Shown: in pieces, positions 44,337-54,909 of the stretch
Layout: each line of letters opens with the position of its first letter
Numbering within the stretch: position 1 is the stretch's first letter
Assembly: GCA_027339745.1 (NCBI GenBank)
Contig: DAHWNW010000001.1
Span: forward strand, 124,001 to 188,000
Origin: Nitrososphaerota archaeon
GTDB lineage: Archaea > Thermoproteota > Nitrososphaeria > Nitrososphaerales > Gagatemarchaeaceae
DNA length: 64,000 nt
Direction: 5' to 3'
Notes under the pieces: model-generated
Told to the model about the DNA's origin: nothing
The model's input: the letters and a program-made list of their open reading frames with translations, nothing else
Database searches by the model: none
Position numbers and translations under genes: made by a program

Positions 44337-45113
44337 TTGAACTACGAGACTCTGTCGGCCTCGAAGGAGGGCCCGTTGGGGGTCATAACCATCAACAGAC
44401 CGGATGCGATGAACGCGCTGAGCAACAAGCTCGTCCACGAGCTCGTCTCAGCCCTGACTGCTTTCGAGTCTGACGAGGATGTCAGGTGTCTGGTGATAGC
44501 GGGGAGCGAAAGGGCGTTCTCCGCGGGGGCGGACATCAAGGAGATGGCCGACATGTCGGCCGTCGAGATGTCGATGTCGGGTCACTTCTTCCCTCTATGG
44601 GACAAGGTAGGTAAGTATCCGAAGCCCATAGTCGGGGCGCTGAGCGGGTTCGTCCTTGGGGGCGGGCTCGAGCTAGCGATGAGCTTGGATGTGCTCGTAG
44701 CGTCGGAGACGACGCAGCTCGGCCAGCCCGAGATTAACATCGGAGTGATCCCTGGAGGAGGCGGGACGCAGAGGCTGACGAGGGCCGTGGGGAAGTACAA
44801 AGCGATGGAGATGATCCTCACGGGGAGGAGGATAGGAGCGGAGGAAGCCAAGGGGCTAGGGCTGGTCAGCAGAGTGGTCCCAAAGGAAGCGTACCTGGAG
44901 GAGGCGAAGAAGGTCGCGAGCGAGATCGCATCGAAGTCGCCCGTGTCCGTGAGGCTCGCGAAGATGGCGGTCAACAAGGCCTTTGAGATGGGCCTGAGCG
45001 ACGGGCTGGATTTCGAGAGGGAGCTGTTCTACCTGCTCTTCGCGTCAGAAGACGCCAAGGAGGGGATGAGGGCGTTCTTGGAGAAGAGGAAGCCCGATTT
45101 CAAGGGGAAGTAG
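44337..45113 (+). CDS. Enoyl-CoA hydratase/isomerase
   Basis: ERAFSAGADIKEMA; LGGGLELAMSLDVLVASETTQLGQPEINIGVIPGGGGTQRL. Confidence 0.94.
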   Translation: MNYETLSASKEGPLGVITINRPDAMNALSNKLVHELVSALTAFESDEDVRCLVIAGSERAFSAGADIKEMADMSAVEMSMSGHFFPLWDKVGKYPKPIVGALSGFVLGGGLELAMSLDVLVASETTQLGQPEINIGVIPGGGGTQRLTRAVGKYKAMEMILTGRRIGAEEAKGLGLVSRVVPKEAYLEEAKKVASEIASKSPVSVRLAKMAVNKAFEMGLSDGLDFERELFYLLFASEDAKEGMRAFLEKRKPDFKGK

Positions 45114-45908
45114 ATGGAGTACGAGACGGTCAGGACGGAGGAGGCAGGGAGGGTCCTCTGGATAACCCTGAACAGACCAGACAAGCTCAACGCGTTCGAC
45201 GAGCAGATGGGGGTCGACCTGCTGGAAGCGCTCAGGGAGGGGGAGAAGTCCGCCGAGGCGAGGTGCCTGGTCATCACGGGGGAGGGGAAGGCGTTCTCCG
45301 TCGGGGAAGACCTGAACACCAACAGGTCGCGCTACGACAGCGGCAAGCCGGTGCGCCTGGGCGAGGTGCTTCAGAGGAAGTACAACCCGATAGTAGCAAG
45401 GATCAGGAGAATGGAGAAGCCGGTGCTCGCTGCGGTCAACGGCGTAACTGCGGGGGCGGGGCTGGGGCTGGCGCTGGCCTGCGACCTTCGGGCGGCGTCG
45501 GACAGGGCGACGTTCCATGAAGCTTTCATCAAGGTCGGCCTTGCGCCGGATTCGGGGACCAGCTTCTGGCTGACGCGGATCCTGGGGCTCGGGAGGGCCA
45601 TGGAGGTCGGGCTGCTGGGCGAGTCCATAGACGCCCAGAAGGCGATGAGCCTGGGCCTCGTCAACTGGGTCTTCCCTGACGGCGAGTTCAGGGAGAGGTC
45701 TGCCGCCATGGCCGAGAGGCTGGCGAAGGGACCCACCAAGGCTATGGGGCTGACCAAGAGGGCGCTGAACAGGGCGGTGGTCGTCGACGTCGAGTCGGCT
45801 CTGGAATACGAGATGTACCTGCAGGATGTCGCAGGGAGGACCAGGGACCACGCCGAGGGGGTCAAGGCGTTCTTCGACAAGCGGGAACCGAACTTCGTCG
45901 GCGAATAG
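45114..45908 (+). CDS. Enoyl-CoA hydratase/isomerase family protein
   Basis: GKAFSVGEDLNTN; AVNGVTAGAGLGLALACDLRAASDRATFHEAFIKVGLAPDSG. Confidence 0.93.
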   Translation: MEYETVRTEEAGRVLWITLNRPDKLNAFDEQMGVDLLEALREGEKSAEARCLVITGEGKAFSVGEDLNTNRSRYDSGKPVRLGEVLQRKYNPIVARIRRMEKPVLAAVNGVTAGAGLGLALACDLRAASDRATFHEAFIKVGLAPDSGTSFWLTRILGLGRAMEVGLLGESIDAQKAMSLGLVNWVFPDGEFRERSAAMAERLAKGPTKAMGLTKRALNRAVVVDVESALEYEMYLQDVAGRTRDHAEGVKAFFDKREPNFVGE

Positions 45909-45998
45909 GGCCTGCTCCAGGAGGCGAGCATGCCAGTACGGCGCCGGTCGGACCCGCGCCCCAGTAAAGGAGATAAGCCCGCGGCCGCCTTCCAGGCG

Positions 45999-47196
45999 TG
46001 TGAAAGACGTAGTAGTGGTCGAGGCCCTGCGGACCCCCATCGGCAGGTACGGCGGCATATTGAAGTCAGTCAGGTCCGACGACCTCGGGGCGCTCGTCCT
46101 GGGGAAGGCCCTTGAAAGAGCCGGGGTCGACCCGGCGTCGGTCGACGACGTCTATCTTGGCTGCTCGAACCAGGCGGGAGAGGACAACAGGAACGTGGCC
46201 AGGATGGCGACGCTCCTTGCCGGCATCCCGTACTCGGTCCCCGGGGCCACGGTCAACCGACTCTGCGGGTCCGGGTTGGAGGCAATCAACAGCGCAGCCA
46301 GGGTCATCTCGTCCGGGGAGGGGGACATTCTATTGGCCGGTGGGGTCGAGAGCATGACCCGCGCCCCCCTCGTGGCTCTGAAGCCCGAAGCGGGGTTCGA
46401 AAGAGGGGGCGTCTCCCTGGTGGATACGACCATAGGATGGAGGTTCTTGAACCCGGCGTTCCCGCAGGACTACCCGCCGCTGTCCATGGGGGAGACCGCG
46501 GAGAACCTCGCGGAGAAGTACAGCATCTCTAGGGAAACCCAAGACGAGTTCGCCCTCTGGAGCCACAGGAAAGCCGTGGAGGCGGCCCGGGAAGGGAGGT
46601 TCAGGGACGAGGTCGTCCCCGTCGTCACCCCGGAAAAGCCCGAAGGGGTGGCGGAAGACGAGGGCCCGAGGAAAGACACGTCGATCGAGAAGCTCTCGAA
46701 GCTAAAGCCCGCCTTCCGAAAAGGAGGGACGGTCACGGCTGGGAACTCGTCGGGAATCAACGACGGCGCCTCCGCCCTTGTCCTCATGCGCGAGGAGAAA
46801 GCCAGAGACATCGGGGTCAAGCCCGTAGCGAGGGTCCTGGGGTCTGCCACCGCTGGGGTCCACCCGAGCTACATGGGGCTGGGCCCGGTGCACTCGACCC
46901 GGAAGCTCCTTTCGAGGCTGGGGATGGGGATGGAGGAGTTCGGGGTCATCGAGCTAAACGAGGCGTTCGCCGCCCAAGTGCTGGCCTGCGCGGCGGAGAT
47001 GCCCGAGCTCAATCTCAAGAAGACCAACCCGAACGGCGGGGCGATAGCCATCGGGCACCCCCTCGGCTGCAGCGGAGCAAGGATAGCCACCACCCTCCTA
47101 CATCAGATGCGCAGGACCGGGACCAAGTACGGCCTGGCCGCCATGTGCATCGGGGTCGGGCAGGGGATATCCACGGCGTTCGAGCTCATGAAGTAG
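45999..47196 (+). CDS. Acetyl-CoA acyltransferase (thiolase); approximate GTG start
   Basis: VEALRTPIGRYGG; NRLCGSGLEAINSAA; NPNGGAIAIGHPLGCSGARI; CIGVGQGISTAFE. Confidence 0.95.
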
Positions 47197-47257
47197 CGGC
47201 TGTCCATCGCTCAGGTCGGCGACGGGCGCGCTTCGCTACCGCCCTCGTCACCGCGTG

Positions 47258-47800
47258 TCAGCTCCTCTTGGTCGTCCAGACCTCTTCCTTCTTCCGGGCC
47301 CTGCGGTTTTCCCACCTGGAAAGGTTGAACAGGTACGAAGAGAGCCTGTTGAAGAAGGGGAGCAGCTCCGGGTTCATGGCCTCAGCCCTCCCGGCCGTGA
47401 CCAGCCTCCTTTCCGCCCGCCTGCACACGGCCCTCGCGAAGTGGAGCATAGCCCCTGACTGGGAGCCCCCTGGGAGGATGAAGTTGCGCAGCGGCGGGAG
47501 TCCGGCAAGAAGGCCGTCGGTCAGCTCTTCCACCCTCCTTGTGTCTGAAGCCGAGATTCTCGGGACCCTTTGGGCGGACCCGAGCTCCGTGGCCGCGTCG
47601 CCGCCGGCAATGAAGAGGAGGCCCTGGATCTCTTTCAGGGGCGTCCGCAGCTCTTTCCTTCTGGTCCCTGCGATGACAGCGCCGACCACCGAGTTCAGCT
47701 CGTCGATGGTCCCGTAGGCTTCCACCCTCGGGTCATCCTTGCGCACCCGTCTGGCCCCGTAGAGGGAAGTCTCCCCCTCGTCTCCCCGCCTGGTGTACAT
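47258..47800 (-). CDS. Cob(I)yrinic acid a,c-diamide adenosyltransferase, PduO-type
   Basis: MYTRRGDEGETSLYGARRVRKDDPRVEAYGTIDELNSVVG; FILPGGSQSGAMLHFARAVCRRAER. Confidence 0.93.
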   Translation of the reverse strand: MYTRRGDEGETSLYGARRVRKDDPRVEAYGTIDELNSVVGAVIAGTRRKELRTPLKEIQGLLFIAGGDAATELGSAQRVPRISASDTRRVEELTDGLLAGLPPLRNFILPGGSQSGAMLHFARAVCRRAERRLVTAGRAEAMNPELLPFFNRLSSYLFNLSRWENRRARKKEEVWTTKRS

Positions 47801-47939
47801 CAGGCAGCAGGCACGGGCCTAGAATTATTAACGATAACATGCGGGATGATCGGCAGCCCCCCCGCGGATACAATGCCGATTCTTTGGGTCAACGAAAGAA
47901 CAACGCTTGGTCGCCGATTTTACAGTCTGAAGTTTCTTA

Positions 47940-48392
47940 TTGGCAGCGAGGGGAAAGGTGGTGGCGAGTCAGATAACGACGTTCGAACACCAGGAGAAGC
48001 ACCAGTTCACTCCTCAGGAAGCGTCCAAACTCCTCTCAGACATCAGGCCCAAGGTGAAGGAGCTTATCGAAAGCAGAAAGGCAGTAGAGCGGCTACACGT
48101 CGAGATAGAGAGAAGCAATCTCATCGGATTCAGGACACCGGCGCTGGCTGAGAAGGCTGCGCAGCTGGACTCCCTCGTCGACGACTTGACCGGGAAGATA
48201 GCGGAACTGGAAGACCTGGGGGTGGAGGTCAAGGACCTCGAGTTCGGGCTCGTGGACTTCCCTGCAGAGAGGTACGGCGAGAAGGTACTCCTATGTTGGA
48301 GGTACGGCGAACCGGAGGTCTCTTTCTGGCACGGCAGGACAGAGGGCTACAAGGGACGGAAGGCTCTGAAGATGCAACTGATTCAACCCTGA
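47940..48392 (+). CDS. DUF2203-family protein
   Basis: FTPQEASKLLSDIRPKVKELIESR; GVEVKDLEFGLVDFPAERYGEKVLLCWRYGEPEVSFWHGRTEGYKGRK. Confidence 0.88.
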   Translation: MAARGKVVASQITTFEHQEKHQFTPQEASKLLSDIRPKVKELIESRKAVERLHVEIERSNLIGFRTPALAEKAAQLDSLVDDLTGKIAELEDLGVEVKDLEFGLVDFPAERYGEKVLLCWRYGEPEVSFWHGRTEGYKGRKALKMQLIQP

Positions 48393-49231
48393 TCGAGGAG
48401 CCGCTTCGCGTTCCCGGACAATAGCTTCTCCGACACCCCGGGTTTGAGCTTGTGCTTGAGGTTGGCTTCGAAGTCGTCCATCCAATCCTTGTGTCTGAGC
48501 ATAGGATAATCGGTGCCGAAGAGGAACCTATCCTGGAGCGGCCCGTTGAGATATGTGATGACGCTCTGGGGGATGTACCGAGGCGCCCACCCGGAGATGT
48601 CGATGAAGACGTTCGGTCTCCTGAGGGCTATGGCCAGGGTCACCTCTGGCCAAGGCCACCCGAAGTGGGCCATGACCAGCTTGAGGTCAGGGAAGGCGGC
48701 GCACACCTCGTCAACCAGCTCCGGCTTGCTGTACCTGATCTCAGTGTCCCCCAGTCCGGTCGTCCCGGTGTGGAGGAGCGCCGGGATGCCGACCTCCTCG
48801 CAGTATTCGTAGATGGGGAACATCAGCGCCCTGTCGTTGATGTAGACTGAGTTAGCGCTGCTGTGGATCTTAAGGCCGCGCATCCCGAGCCCTTTGACCG
48901 CCCGCTTGAGCTCCTTGACCGCGAGGGGGCCGGCGTTTGGGTCGACTCCGGCGAAAGGGATCAGCCTGTCCTTCGACTTCGCGGCTATCCCTGCGACTTC
49001 GTCGTTCCTCAAGGTGTAGTTCCTGAAGGCGGGGTTCCTCGTCGAGCTTGTGTCCTGCCCCAGTATCACCCCCCTCGCGACCCCGGCTGCCTCCATCTCG
49101 TCAAGGATCTGCGCGGTCGAGGCAGGGAGCTTGTCGACGTCGAGATTGAAGAAGTCACACGCCTTCATGATCGGCCCGTTCTTCTTCATGAAGTCCCGGG
49201 TCCACGGGTGGACATGCACGTCAAAGGACAA
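48383..49231 (-). CDS. Amidohydrolase 2 family metal-dependent hydrolase
   Basis: FDVHVHPW; LVMAHFGWPWPEVTLAIALRRPNVFIDISGW; FLFGTDYPMLRHKDWMDDF. Confidence 0.9.
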   Translation of the reverse strand: MSFDVHVHPWTRDFMKKNGPIMKACDFFNLDVDKLPASTAQILDEMEAAGVARGVILGQDTSSTRNPAFRNYTLRNDEVAGIAAKSKDRLIPFAGVDPNAGPLAVKELKRAVKGLGMRGLKIHSSANSVYINDRALMFPIYEYCEEVGIPALLHTGTTGLGDTEIRYSKPELVDEVCAAFPDLKLVMAHFGWPWPEVTLAIALRRPNVFIDISGWAPRYIPQSVITYLNGPLQDRFLFGTDYPMLRHKDWMDDFEANLKHKLKPGVSEKLLSGNAKRLLDQG

Positions 49232-49337
49232 CTCGCTTGGAGTCGACCCGGGGAATCATTAACCTTCCTGCGAGGCGGAGCTCGGGGATTTCGAGCGCGG
49301 CAGTCAACCTTTTCAGAGGGCCTGGAGGAGGACGGCC

Positions 49338-49814
49338 ATGAGTCGACCTCGTCACGCGCCCAAGGAGGGGGATATGGCCCCCGACTTCGAGCTCCCCTCG
49401 TCTTCAGGAGCCCCCCTCAGGCTCAGCTCCCTCAGGGGGAAGCAGGTGGTGCTATACTTCTATCCGAAGGACGACACGCCCGGATGCACCGTAGAAGCGT
49501 GCTCATTCAGGGACAACCTGCCGAGGTTCGACGGGGCGGATGCGGTCGTCCTAGGCGTGAGCAAAGACTCGCTCCAGTCCCACAAGAAGTTCATCGACAA
49601 GTACTCCCTCAACTTCACACTGCTCAGCGACGAGGAGTTGAAGGCGCACGCCCTCTATGACACCTGGAAGGAGAAGATGAACTACGGGAAGAAGTACATG
49701 GGGACCGAGCGCTCCACGTTCGTCATAAGCGCCGACGGCAGGATAAAGAAGATATTCAGGAAGGTAAACCCGAAAGGACATGACGTCGAGGTCCTCGCTG
49801 CCCTTGCCTCATAG
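49338..49814 (+). CDS. Bcp/PrxQ-type peroxiredoxin
   Basis: VVLYFYPKDDTPGCTVEACSFRDNL; YGKKYMGTERSTFVISADGRIKKIF. Confidence 0.95.
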   Translation: MSRPRHAPKEGDMAPDFELPSSSGAPLRLSSLRGKQVVLYFYPKDDTPGCTVEACSFRDNLPRFDGADAVVLGVSKDSLQSHKKFIDKYSLNFTLLSDEELKAHALYDTWKEKMNYGKKYMGTERSTFVISADGRIKKIFRKVNPKGHDVEVLAALAS

Positions 49815-49931
49815 CCAGTGAAGCGGGCGACCCGCGTCGACGCCCCCGGATGGATACGGCGCTTATGCAATAGTCGAATTGGCCCGGCTCCGACGTCGCA
49901 GGTTAAATATGGAACGGCGAAGTCGAGGCGG

Positions 49932-50084
49932 ATGATTCTCACGGCCGTCCCCGAAGAGACATATTGCCTCAAGACGCAGCAGCATGTACCAGCTACCTCA
50001 GGGAGGAACCTGTTCTGTTATCGGTGTGGGATGTACCTTGGCACCGCGATGGACCCCAAACTCGGGAGCCTCCTGGACTTTTAG
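49932..50084 (+). CDS. Small CxxC protein, 50 aa
   Basis: MILTAVPEETYCLKTQQHVPATSGRNLFCYRCGMYLGTAMDPKLGSLLDF; GTTAAATATG TATA-like element about 28 nt upstream. Confidence 0.6.
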   Translation: MILTAVPEETYCLKTQQHVPATSGRNLFCYRCGMYLGTAMDPKLGSLLDF

Positions 50085-50542
50085 GGCCGCTTCGCGAACT
50101 GGTTGATCAGCGCCCTGAAGCCGCGTTTGACGTAGAAGCGGTTGGCGATTTCGTTCTGGGCAGGGACATCCGCGACAACGATTTCAGCCCCCATCTTCTT
50201 TAGCTCCGCAGACGCCTGCTGGATCATCTCGTCCCCGAGAGCCTTCCTCCGGTGCTCGGGGAGGATGTAGAGGTCGGTGATCCTCCCTTCTTGGTGGGGT
50301 TCGTAAAAGATCCGCTCGCGCATTTCAGCTCTCAGGACCCCTACCACCTTCTTCCCCTCCGCTGCCACGAGGAGGAGATGCCCTGGCGCGGCGAGGGAAG
50401 ACTGGATGTACCTCTCCGCCCTTGCCTTCGCGTCTGGCACCACGGCGAAGAGGGGGTCGAACTCGTTGTTGAGCCTCTTGGTCCTGACTATCAGATCAGA
50501 AAGAGCTTCGACGTCGTCCTTCCTGGCGTGCCTGATCTCCAT
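50081..50542 (-). CDS. GNAT-family N-acetyltransferase
   Basis: RITDLYILPEHRRKALGDEMIQQASAELKKMGAEIVVADVPAQNEIANRFYVKRGF. Confidence 0.9.
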   Translation of the reverse strand: MEIRHARKDDVEALSDLIVRTKRLNNEFDPLFAVVPDAKARAERYIQSSLAAPGHLLLVAAEGKKVVGVLRAEMRERIFYEPHQEGRITDLYILPEHRRKALGDEMIQQASAELKKMGAEIVVADVPAQNEIANRFYVKRGFRALINQFAKRP

Positions 50543-50582
50543 GTCCGCCCCCCTCGCCGGTCCGGGGGCGATTGATTTACGC

Positions 50583-52004
50583 CTATTCTGGAGGATCGAC
50601 GATTACACCTCCGTTTCTAAGAGCGCTCATCACTCTCCTCGACCTCTCGATTGCGGCCATGGCAGCGTTCATGGACTCTTGAGGGGACAGGCTCCGCCGA
50701 GCGACCCCCTCGCTTATGGCCGCCTGGCCGACCTTCGTTGCGACCCTCGGATAGACCTCCCACTGCACCATTGTGGGGAGAATGTAGTCCCTGCGGAGTC
50801 CCTTCTCCTGGGCGAAGGCCGCCAGTTCCTTCGCTGCCTCGATTACCATCGGGTCGGTGATCGTCTTCGCCTTCACGTCCAGGGCCCCCCTGAAGACTGC
50901 CGGGAAGAGTAGGCTATTGTTCACCTGGTTGGGGAAGTCTGACCTCCCCGTGGCTACTACCTCGACCCCGGCCGAAAGGGCCGCATCCGGGAGCATCTCT
51001 GGGACCGGGTTGGCAAGGAAGAAGGCGATGGCCCTCTTGTTCATCACCGCCACCTCGTCCGGCACTATCGCGTCGGGACCCTGCCGCGCCGCCGCGACCA
51101 AGGCATCAGCCCCCTTCAGGGCGTCCTTCAGCCCCCCGCTCACTCTGTCCCCGTTGGTGCGGATCGCGAGCTCATATTTCCACTTGTTCTTCAGCATGAG
51201 CTGGTCTATGTCTTCCCTCTCTGGATGGAGAATCCCCTTGGAGTCGACCACTATGATGTCCTTCGGGTCCGCGCCAGCTTCGACGAGGAGCCTCTCGGCC
51301 GCGACGTTGGCCGCCCCGGCGCCGTATAGCACGACCCTCGTCCCTCTGAGCTCCCTCCCCGTGACTTCCAGCGCGTTGAACAGGGCGGCGAGCGTGACCC
51401 CGGCCGTCCCCTGCTGGTCGTCGTGCCAGACCGGTATGCTCATCTCCTCACGCAGCCTGTCCAAGACTTCGAAGCACTTCGGTGACTCGATGTCCTCGAG
51501 GTTCACCCCTCCTACTGAGGGCTCCAAGGCCTTGACGAACCCCATCAGCTCGTCGGCGCTCTTCACCCTGACTGGAAGCGGCAGTGCGTTCACCCCGCCG
51601 AGGTAGTTGTAGATCAATGCCTTTCCTTCCATAACAGGGAGGGAGCCCTCCGGGCCTATGTTTCCAAGGCCGAGGACCCTGGTCCCGTCCGTCACGATGG
51701 CTATGGTGTTCCATCGGCCAGTGTACTCGAACGAGAGCTCAGGCTGTGCCTCGATGGCCTTCGAGACGGCCGCGACCCCCGGGGTGTACCATATGGAGAA
51801 GTCCTGGAGCGACCTCACAGGTACCTTGGGGGCGAACCCCACCTTGCCTCCATAGAACTTCGAGTATTCGAGCGCCTTCCTTGACGAGTCGTCCTTGGGG
51901 GCGGGGTTCAACTCCGCCTTTCGCCCCGCCTCGCCCGTATTTGCGCCTTCGAGTTCGGAACGGAAAGGACGCTGGCGACCTTCCGGAGAACTCATGCCGC
52001 GCAC
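50583..52004 (-). CDS. NAD(P)-dependent malic enzyme
   Basis: YTPGVAAVSKAI; VTDGTRVLGLGNIGPEGSLPVMEGKALIYNYLGGVNALPL; VWHDDQQGTAGVTLAAL. Confidence 0.95.
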   Translation of the reverse strand: MRGMSSPEGRQRPFRSELEGANTGEAGRKAELNPAPKDDSSRKALEYSKFYGGKVGFAPKVPVRSLQDFSIWYTPGVAAVSKAIEAQPELSFEYTGRWNTIAIVTDGTRVLGLGNIGPEGSLPVMEGKALIYNYLGGVNALPLPVRVKSADELMGFVKALEPSVGGVNLEDIESPKCFEVLDRLREEMSIPVWHDDQQGTAGVTLAALFNALEVTGRELRGTRVVLYGAGAANVAAERLLVEAGADPKDIIVVDSKGILHPEREDIDQLMLKNKWKYELAIRTNGDRVSGGLKDALKGADALVAAARQGPDAIVPDEVAVMNKRAIAFFLANPVPEMLPDAALSAGVEVVATGRSDFPNQVNNSLLFPAVFRGALDVKAKTITDPMVIEAAKELAAFAQEKGLRRDYILPTMVQWEVYPRVATKVGQAAISEGVARRSLSPQESMNAAMAAIERSRRVMSALRNGGVIVDPPE

Positions 52005-52103
52005 CGCCCAGGAGCGCCTTCCAGAGGCATCTTGGCCTGCGTATACTAGAGATGGTTTAAGTGATACGGGCGATTCTCAGGAGTGACAACCGACTGTGGC
52101 GGG

Positions 52104-52274
52104 TCAGCGGTGAGCGTACTTGTGGGGGTCCTTGTCAAAGGCCGCTTTACACCCGGGGGAGCAGAAATAGAAGTTCTTCCCTTCGTGCTCCGATTTCAGG
52201 GTGGCTCTCTTTTCGTCTACCATCATGCCGCAGATTGGGTCTTTTTGCACGGCGCGAACTTCCTCTCCGTCCAT
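52104..52274 (-). CDS. YHS-domain protein, 56 aa (not in ORF track)
   Basis: Reverse strand: MDGEEVRAVQKDPICGMMVDEKRATLKSEHEGKNFYFCSPGCKAAFDKDPHKYAHR, canonical YHS DPICGMMVD...FYFCSPGC. Confidence 0.92.
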   Translation of the reverse strand: MDGEEVRAVQKDPICGMMVDEKRATLKSEHEGKNFYFCSPGCKAAFDKDPHKYAHR

Positions 52275-52443
52275 TTAGAGCTTCCGGAGGGAAGGCCGTG
52301 GATCTTCGCTGTCTTCCAGGATGCCCCCTGGCCTGAGTCGGGCTAACTGCTGGCCAGATTCGCACGACGCAGGGCCTGGGGAGCTGCTGCGACCTCCTTC
52401 AGGGGATGACTTTAACCTGAAGCAGATTGGAGACATTCGAACG

Positions 52444-54531
52444 ATGGCGAAGGACCCCGTTTGCGGGATGTTCGTGGACGAGAAGTCGGCCGACCTCAAG
52501 GCCGAGGTGAGGGGGGTCACCTATTACTTCTGTAGCGAGTCTTGCATGAACGAGTTCCTTGCTCCCGAGAGGGAGATCAGGCGGCTAAGGACGTCCGTAA
52601 TGGCCTCCGCCGCCCTTTCCGTCCCGATACTCTTCTTCACATACGTCTCCCCGGTCCGGGGGTCCGTCAGAGACTACCTCCTGCTCGCCCTCGCGACCCC
52701 AATCCAGTTCGGGGTCGGATGGAGGTTCTACGTCGGGACCTTCGACAGCGTCAGGAACAGGATGGGGAACATGGACGTGCTTATCGCCCTAGGCACCTCC
52801 GCTGCCTTCGGCTATTCGGCGCTTGTGACTTTCTTCCCCGGCCTCTTCCCCCTCTCCGGGGTATACTTCGACACCTCTGCGGTAATAGTTACTCTGGTCC
52901 TCGCAGGGAGGTACATCGAGCACATGACCAAAGGGCGGGCGTCCGCGGCCGTAAGGAAGCTGATCGACCTGAAGCCCACAAAGGCCCGCAGGCTCGTGGA
53001 CGGAGTGGAATCAGAGGTCCCCGTCGAAGAGGTCGTGGTGGGAGACGTCCTGGTCGTTTACCCCGGGGAGAAGATCCCCGTCGACTCGGTCGTCCTGGAG
53101 GGGGACTCTGCGGTGGATGAGTCTATGGTCACCGGCGAGAGCATCCCGGTCGAGAAGAGGACTGGGGACGCTCTAGTCGGGGGGACCATAAACGGAGGCG
53201 GGCTCCTCAAGGCGAGGGCCACGAAGGTCGGTCAGGACACCGCGCTTTCCCAGATAGTGATGCTCGTGGAGGAGGCGCAGGTTGGGAAGGCGCCCATCCA
53301 GCGCCTCGCCGACAGGGTAGCCTCATACTTCGTCCCTGCGGTGGTGCTGGCTGCCGCCGTCGCCGGTCTGTCCTGGTACTTCATAGGTCACATCGGGACC
53401 GACTTCGCGACGCTTGCGTTTGTGTCGGTCGTCGTGATAGCGTGCCCGTGCGCCCTCGGGGTGGCCACCCCTGCCGCGCTCCTTGTAGGGACGAGCAAGG
53501 GGGCGCAGAACGGGGTCCTGATCAAGGGAGGGGAGTATCTCGAGCGCGCCGGGAAGGTGGACACCGTGGTCTTCGACAAGACCGGGACGCTCACGGTCGG
53601 GAGGCCTTCGGTGACCATGATCGCCACGGCCAAGGGGCAGACAGAGGAGGGGGTCCTTCGCCTTGCCGCCTCAGTGGAGAAAGGATCGGAGCACCCCCTT
53701 GGAGGGGCGATCGTCAGGGCGGCAGGGAGCCGTTCGCTGTCGGTCCCCGACCCCAAGGACTTCCATGCGACCGCGGGCGAGGGGGTGGCGGCCCTCGTGG
53801 AAGGCAAACCTGTCGTTCTTGGGAACAGGAGGATGATGGCGCGCCTGGGGATCGACGTCGCCCCGTTTGAGGCGACGCTCTCGGCCCTCGAAGAGAGGGG
53901 CCAGACTACGGTGATCCTCGCGACAGGGGGGGAAGGCATAGGAGTGATCGGGGTCGCGGACACGTTGAAGCCGTCGGCCCTGCCTGCGGTGTCTGCCATC
54001 AGGGGGATGGGGGCGGAGGTCGTGATGCTCACCGGCGACAACATGAAAACGGCATCGGCCATAGCGAGGAGCATCGGAGTGGATAGGGTCTTCGCCGAGG
54101 TCGCCCCCCAGCAGAAGGAGGAGATCATCGCGACGCTCCAGAAGGACGGGAAGGTGGTTGCGATGGTCGGAGATGGGATAAACGACGCGCCAGCGCTGGC
54201 CAGGGCGGACGTCGGGGTGGCGATAGGGAGCGGCACAGACATCGCGAAGGAGACTGGCGGGATAGTCCTGATCAGGGATGACCTGCGCGGGGTCGCCGCA
54301 GCCATTGGGCTGAGCAGGAAGACGCTCGCGAAGATCAAGCAGAACCTCTTTTGGGCATTCGCTTACAACGCCGCACTTATCCCGATAGCCGCGGGGGCGC
54401 TTGTCCCGGTGCTAGGCGTCCAGATGTACGAATATCTTCCTTTCCTGGCTGCCGGGGCCATGGCGTTGAGCTCCGCCACGGTGGTAGGCAACTCGCTCCT
54501 TCTCTTCAGGTACAAGCCGGAGGCGCCTTAG
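52444..54531 (+). CDS. copA: P1B-type heavy-metal ATPase, copper type, with N-terminal YHS domain
   Basis: [11 protein letters not shown]...[58 protein letters not shown]. Confidence 0.95.
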   Translation: MAKDPVCGMFVDEKSADLKAEVRGVTYYFCSESCMNEFLAPEREIRRLRTSVMASAALSVPILFFTYVSPVRGSVRDYLLLALATPIQFGVGWRFYVGTFDSVRNRMGNMDVLIALGTSAAFGYSALVTFFPGLFPLSGVYFDTSAVIVTLVLAGRYIEHMTKGRASAAVRKLIDLKPTKARRLVDGVESEVPVEEVVVGDVLVVYPGEKIPVDSVVLEGDSAVDESMVTGESIPVEKRTGDALVGGTINGGGLLKARATKVGQDTALSQIVMLVEEAQVGKAPIQRLADRVASYFVPAVVLAAAVAGLSWYFIGHIGTDFATLAFVSVVVIACPCALGVATPAALLVGTSKGAQNGVLIKGGEYLERAGKVDTVVFDKTGTLTVGRPSVTMIATAKGQTEEGVLRLAASVEKGSEHPLGGAIVRAAGSRSLSVPDPKDFHATAGEGVAALVEGKPVVLGNRRMMARLGIDVAPFEATLSALEERGQTTVILATGGEGIGVIGVADTLKPSALPAVSAIRGMGAEVVMLTGDNMKTASAIARSIGVDRVFAEVAPQQKEEIIATLQKDGKVVAMVGDGINDAPALARADVGVAIGSGTDIAKETGGIVLIRDDLRGVAAAIGLSRKTLAKIKQNLFWAFAYNAALIPIAAGALVPVLGVQMYEYLPFLAAGAMALSSATVVGNSLLLFRYKPEAP

Positions 54532-54536
54532 GGCGG

Positions 54537-54779
54537 TTGGGGCCCCCGGTCAAAACGAAGCGGGCTGTCTTCGCGGTGCGGGGCATGTCCTGCACCACCT
54601 GCGCCCTCGGCATAGAGAAGCGGCTCAAGAGAGTCGAGGGCGTCGAGGCGGTGAGCGCGGGCATAATGCTGAACCAAGTCTATGTGGACTACGACGACAC
54701 GAAGACAGACTTGGATAGGGTCACGGAGGAGATACAGAAGGCAGGGTACGCGAACCACGTCGTCAGGAAGACCGGATGA
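54537..54779 (+). CDS. Heavy-metal-associated (HMA) domain copper-chaperone-like protein
   Basis: KRAVFAVRGMSCTTCALGIEKRLKRVEGVEAVSAGIMLNQVYVDYDD; start approximate (TTG near 54537). Confidence 0.85.
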   Translation: MGPPVKTKRAVFAVRGMSCTTCALGIEKRLKRVEGVEAVSAGIMLNQVYVDYDDTKTDLDRVTEEIQKAGYANHVVRKTG

Positions 54780-54909
54780 CCAGCAGAAAGGAGGGAAAGG
54801 GGGACACCCCGCCAAGTCGGCGCAGATGTTCTGAGGGATGAAAGCAGCGGGGCGCCTCAAGCGCGCTGGGCTGTCGAACGTTTATTTCCTTTCGCTTGCC
54901 GCCCCTTCT

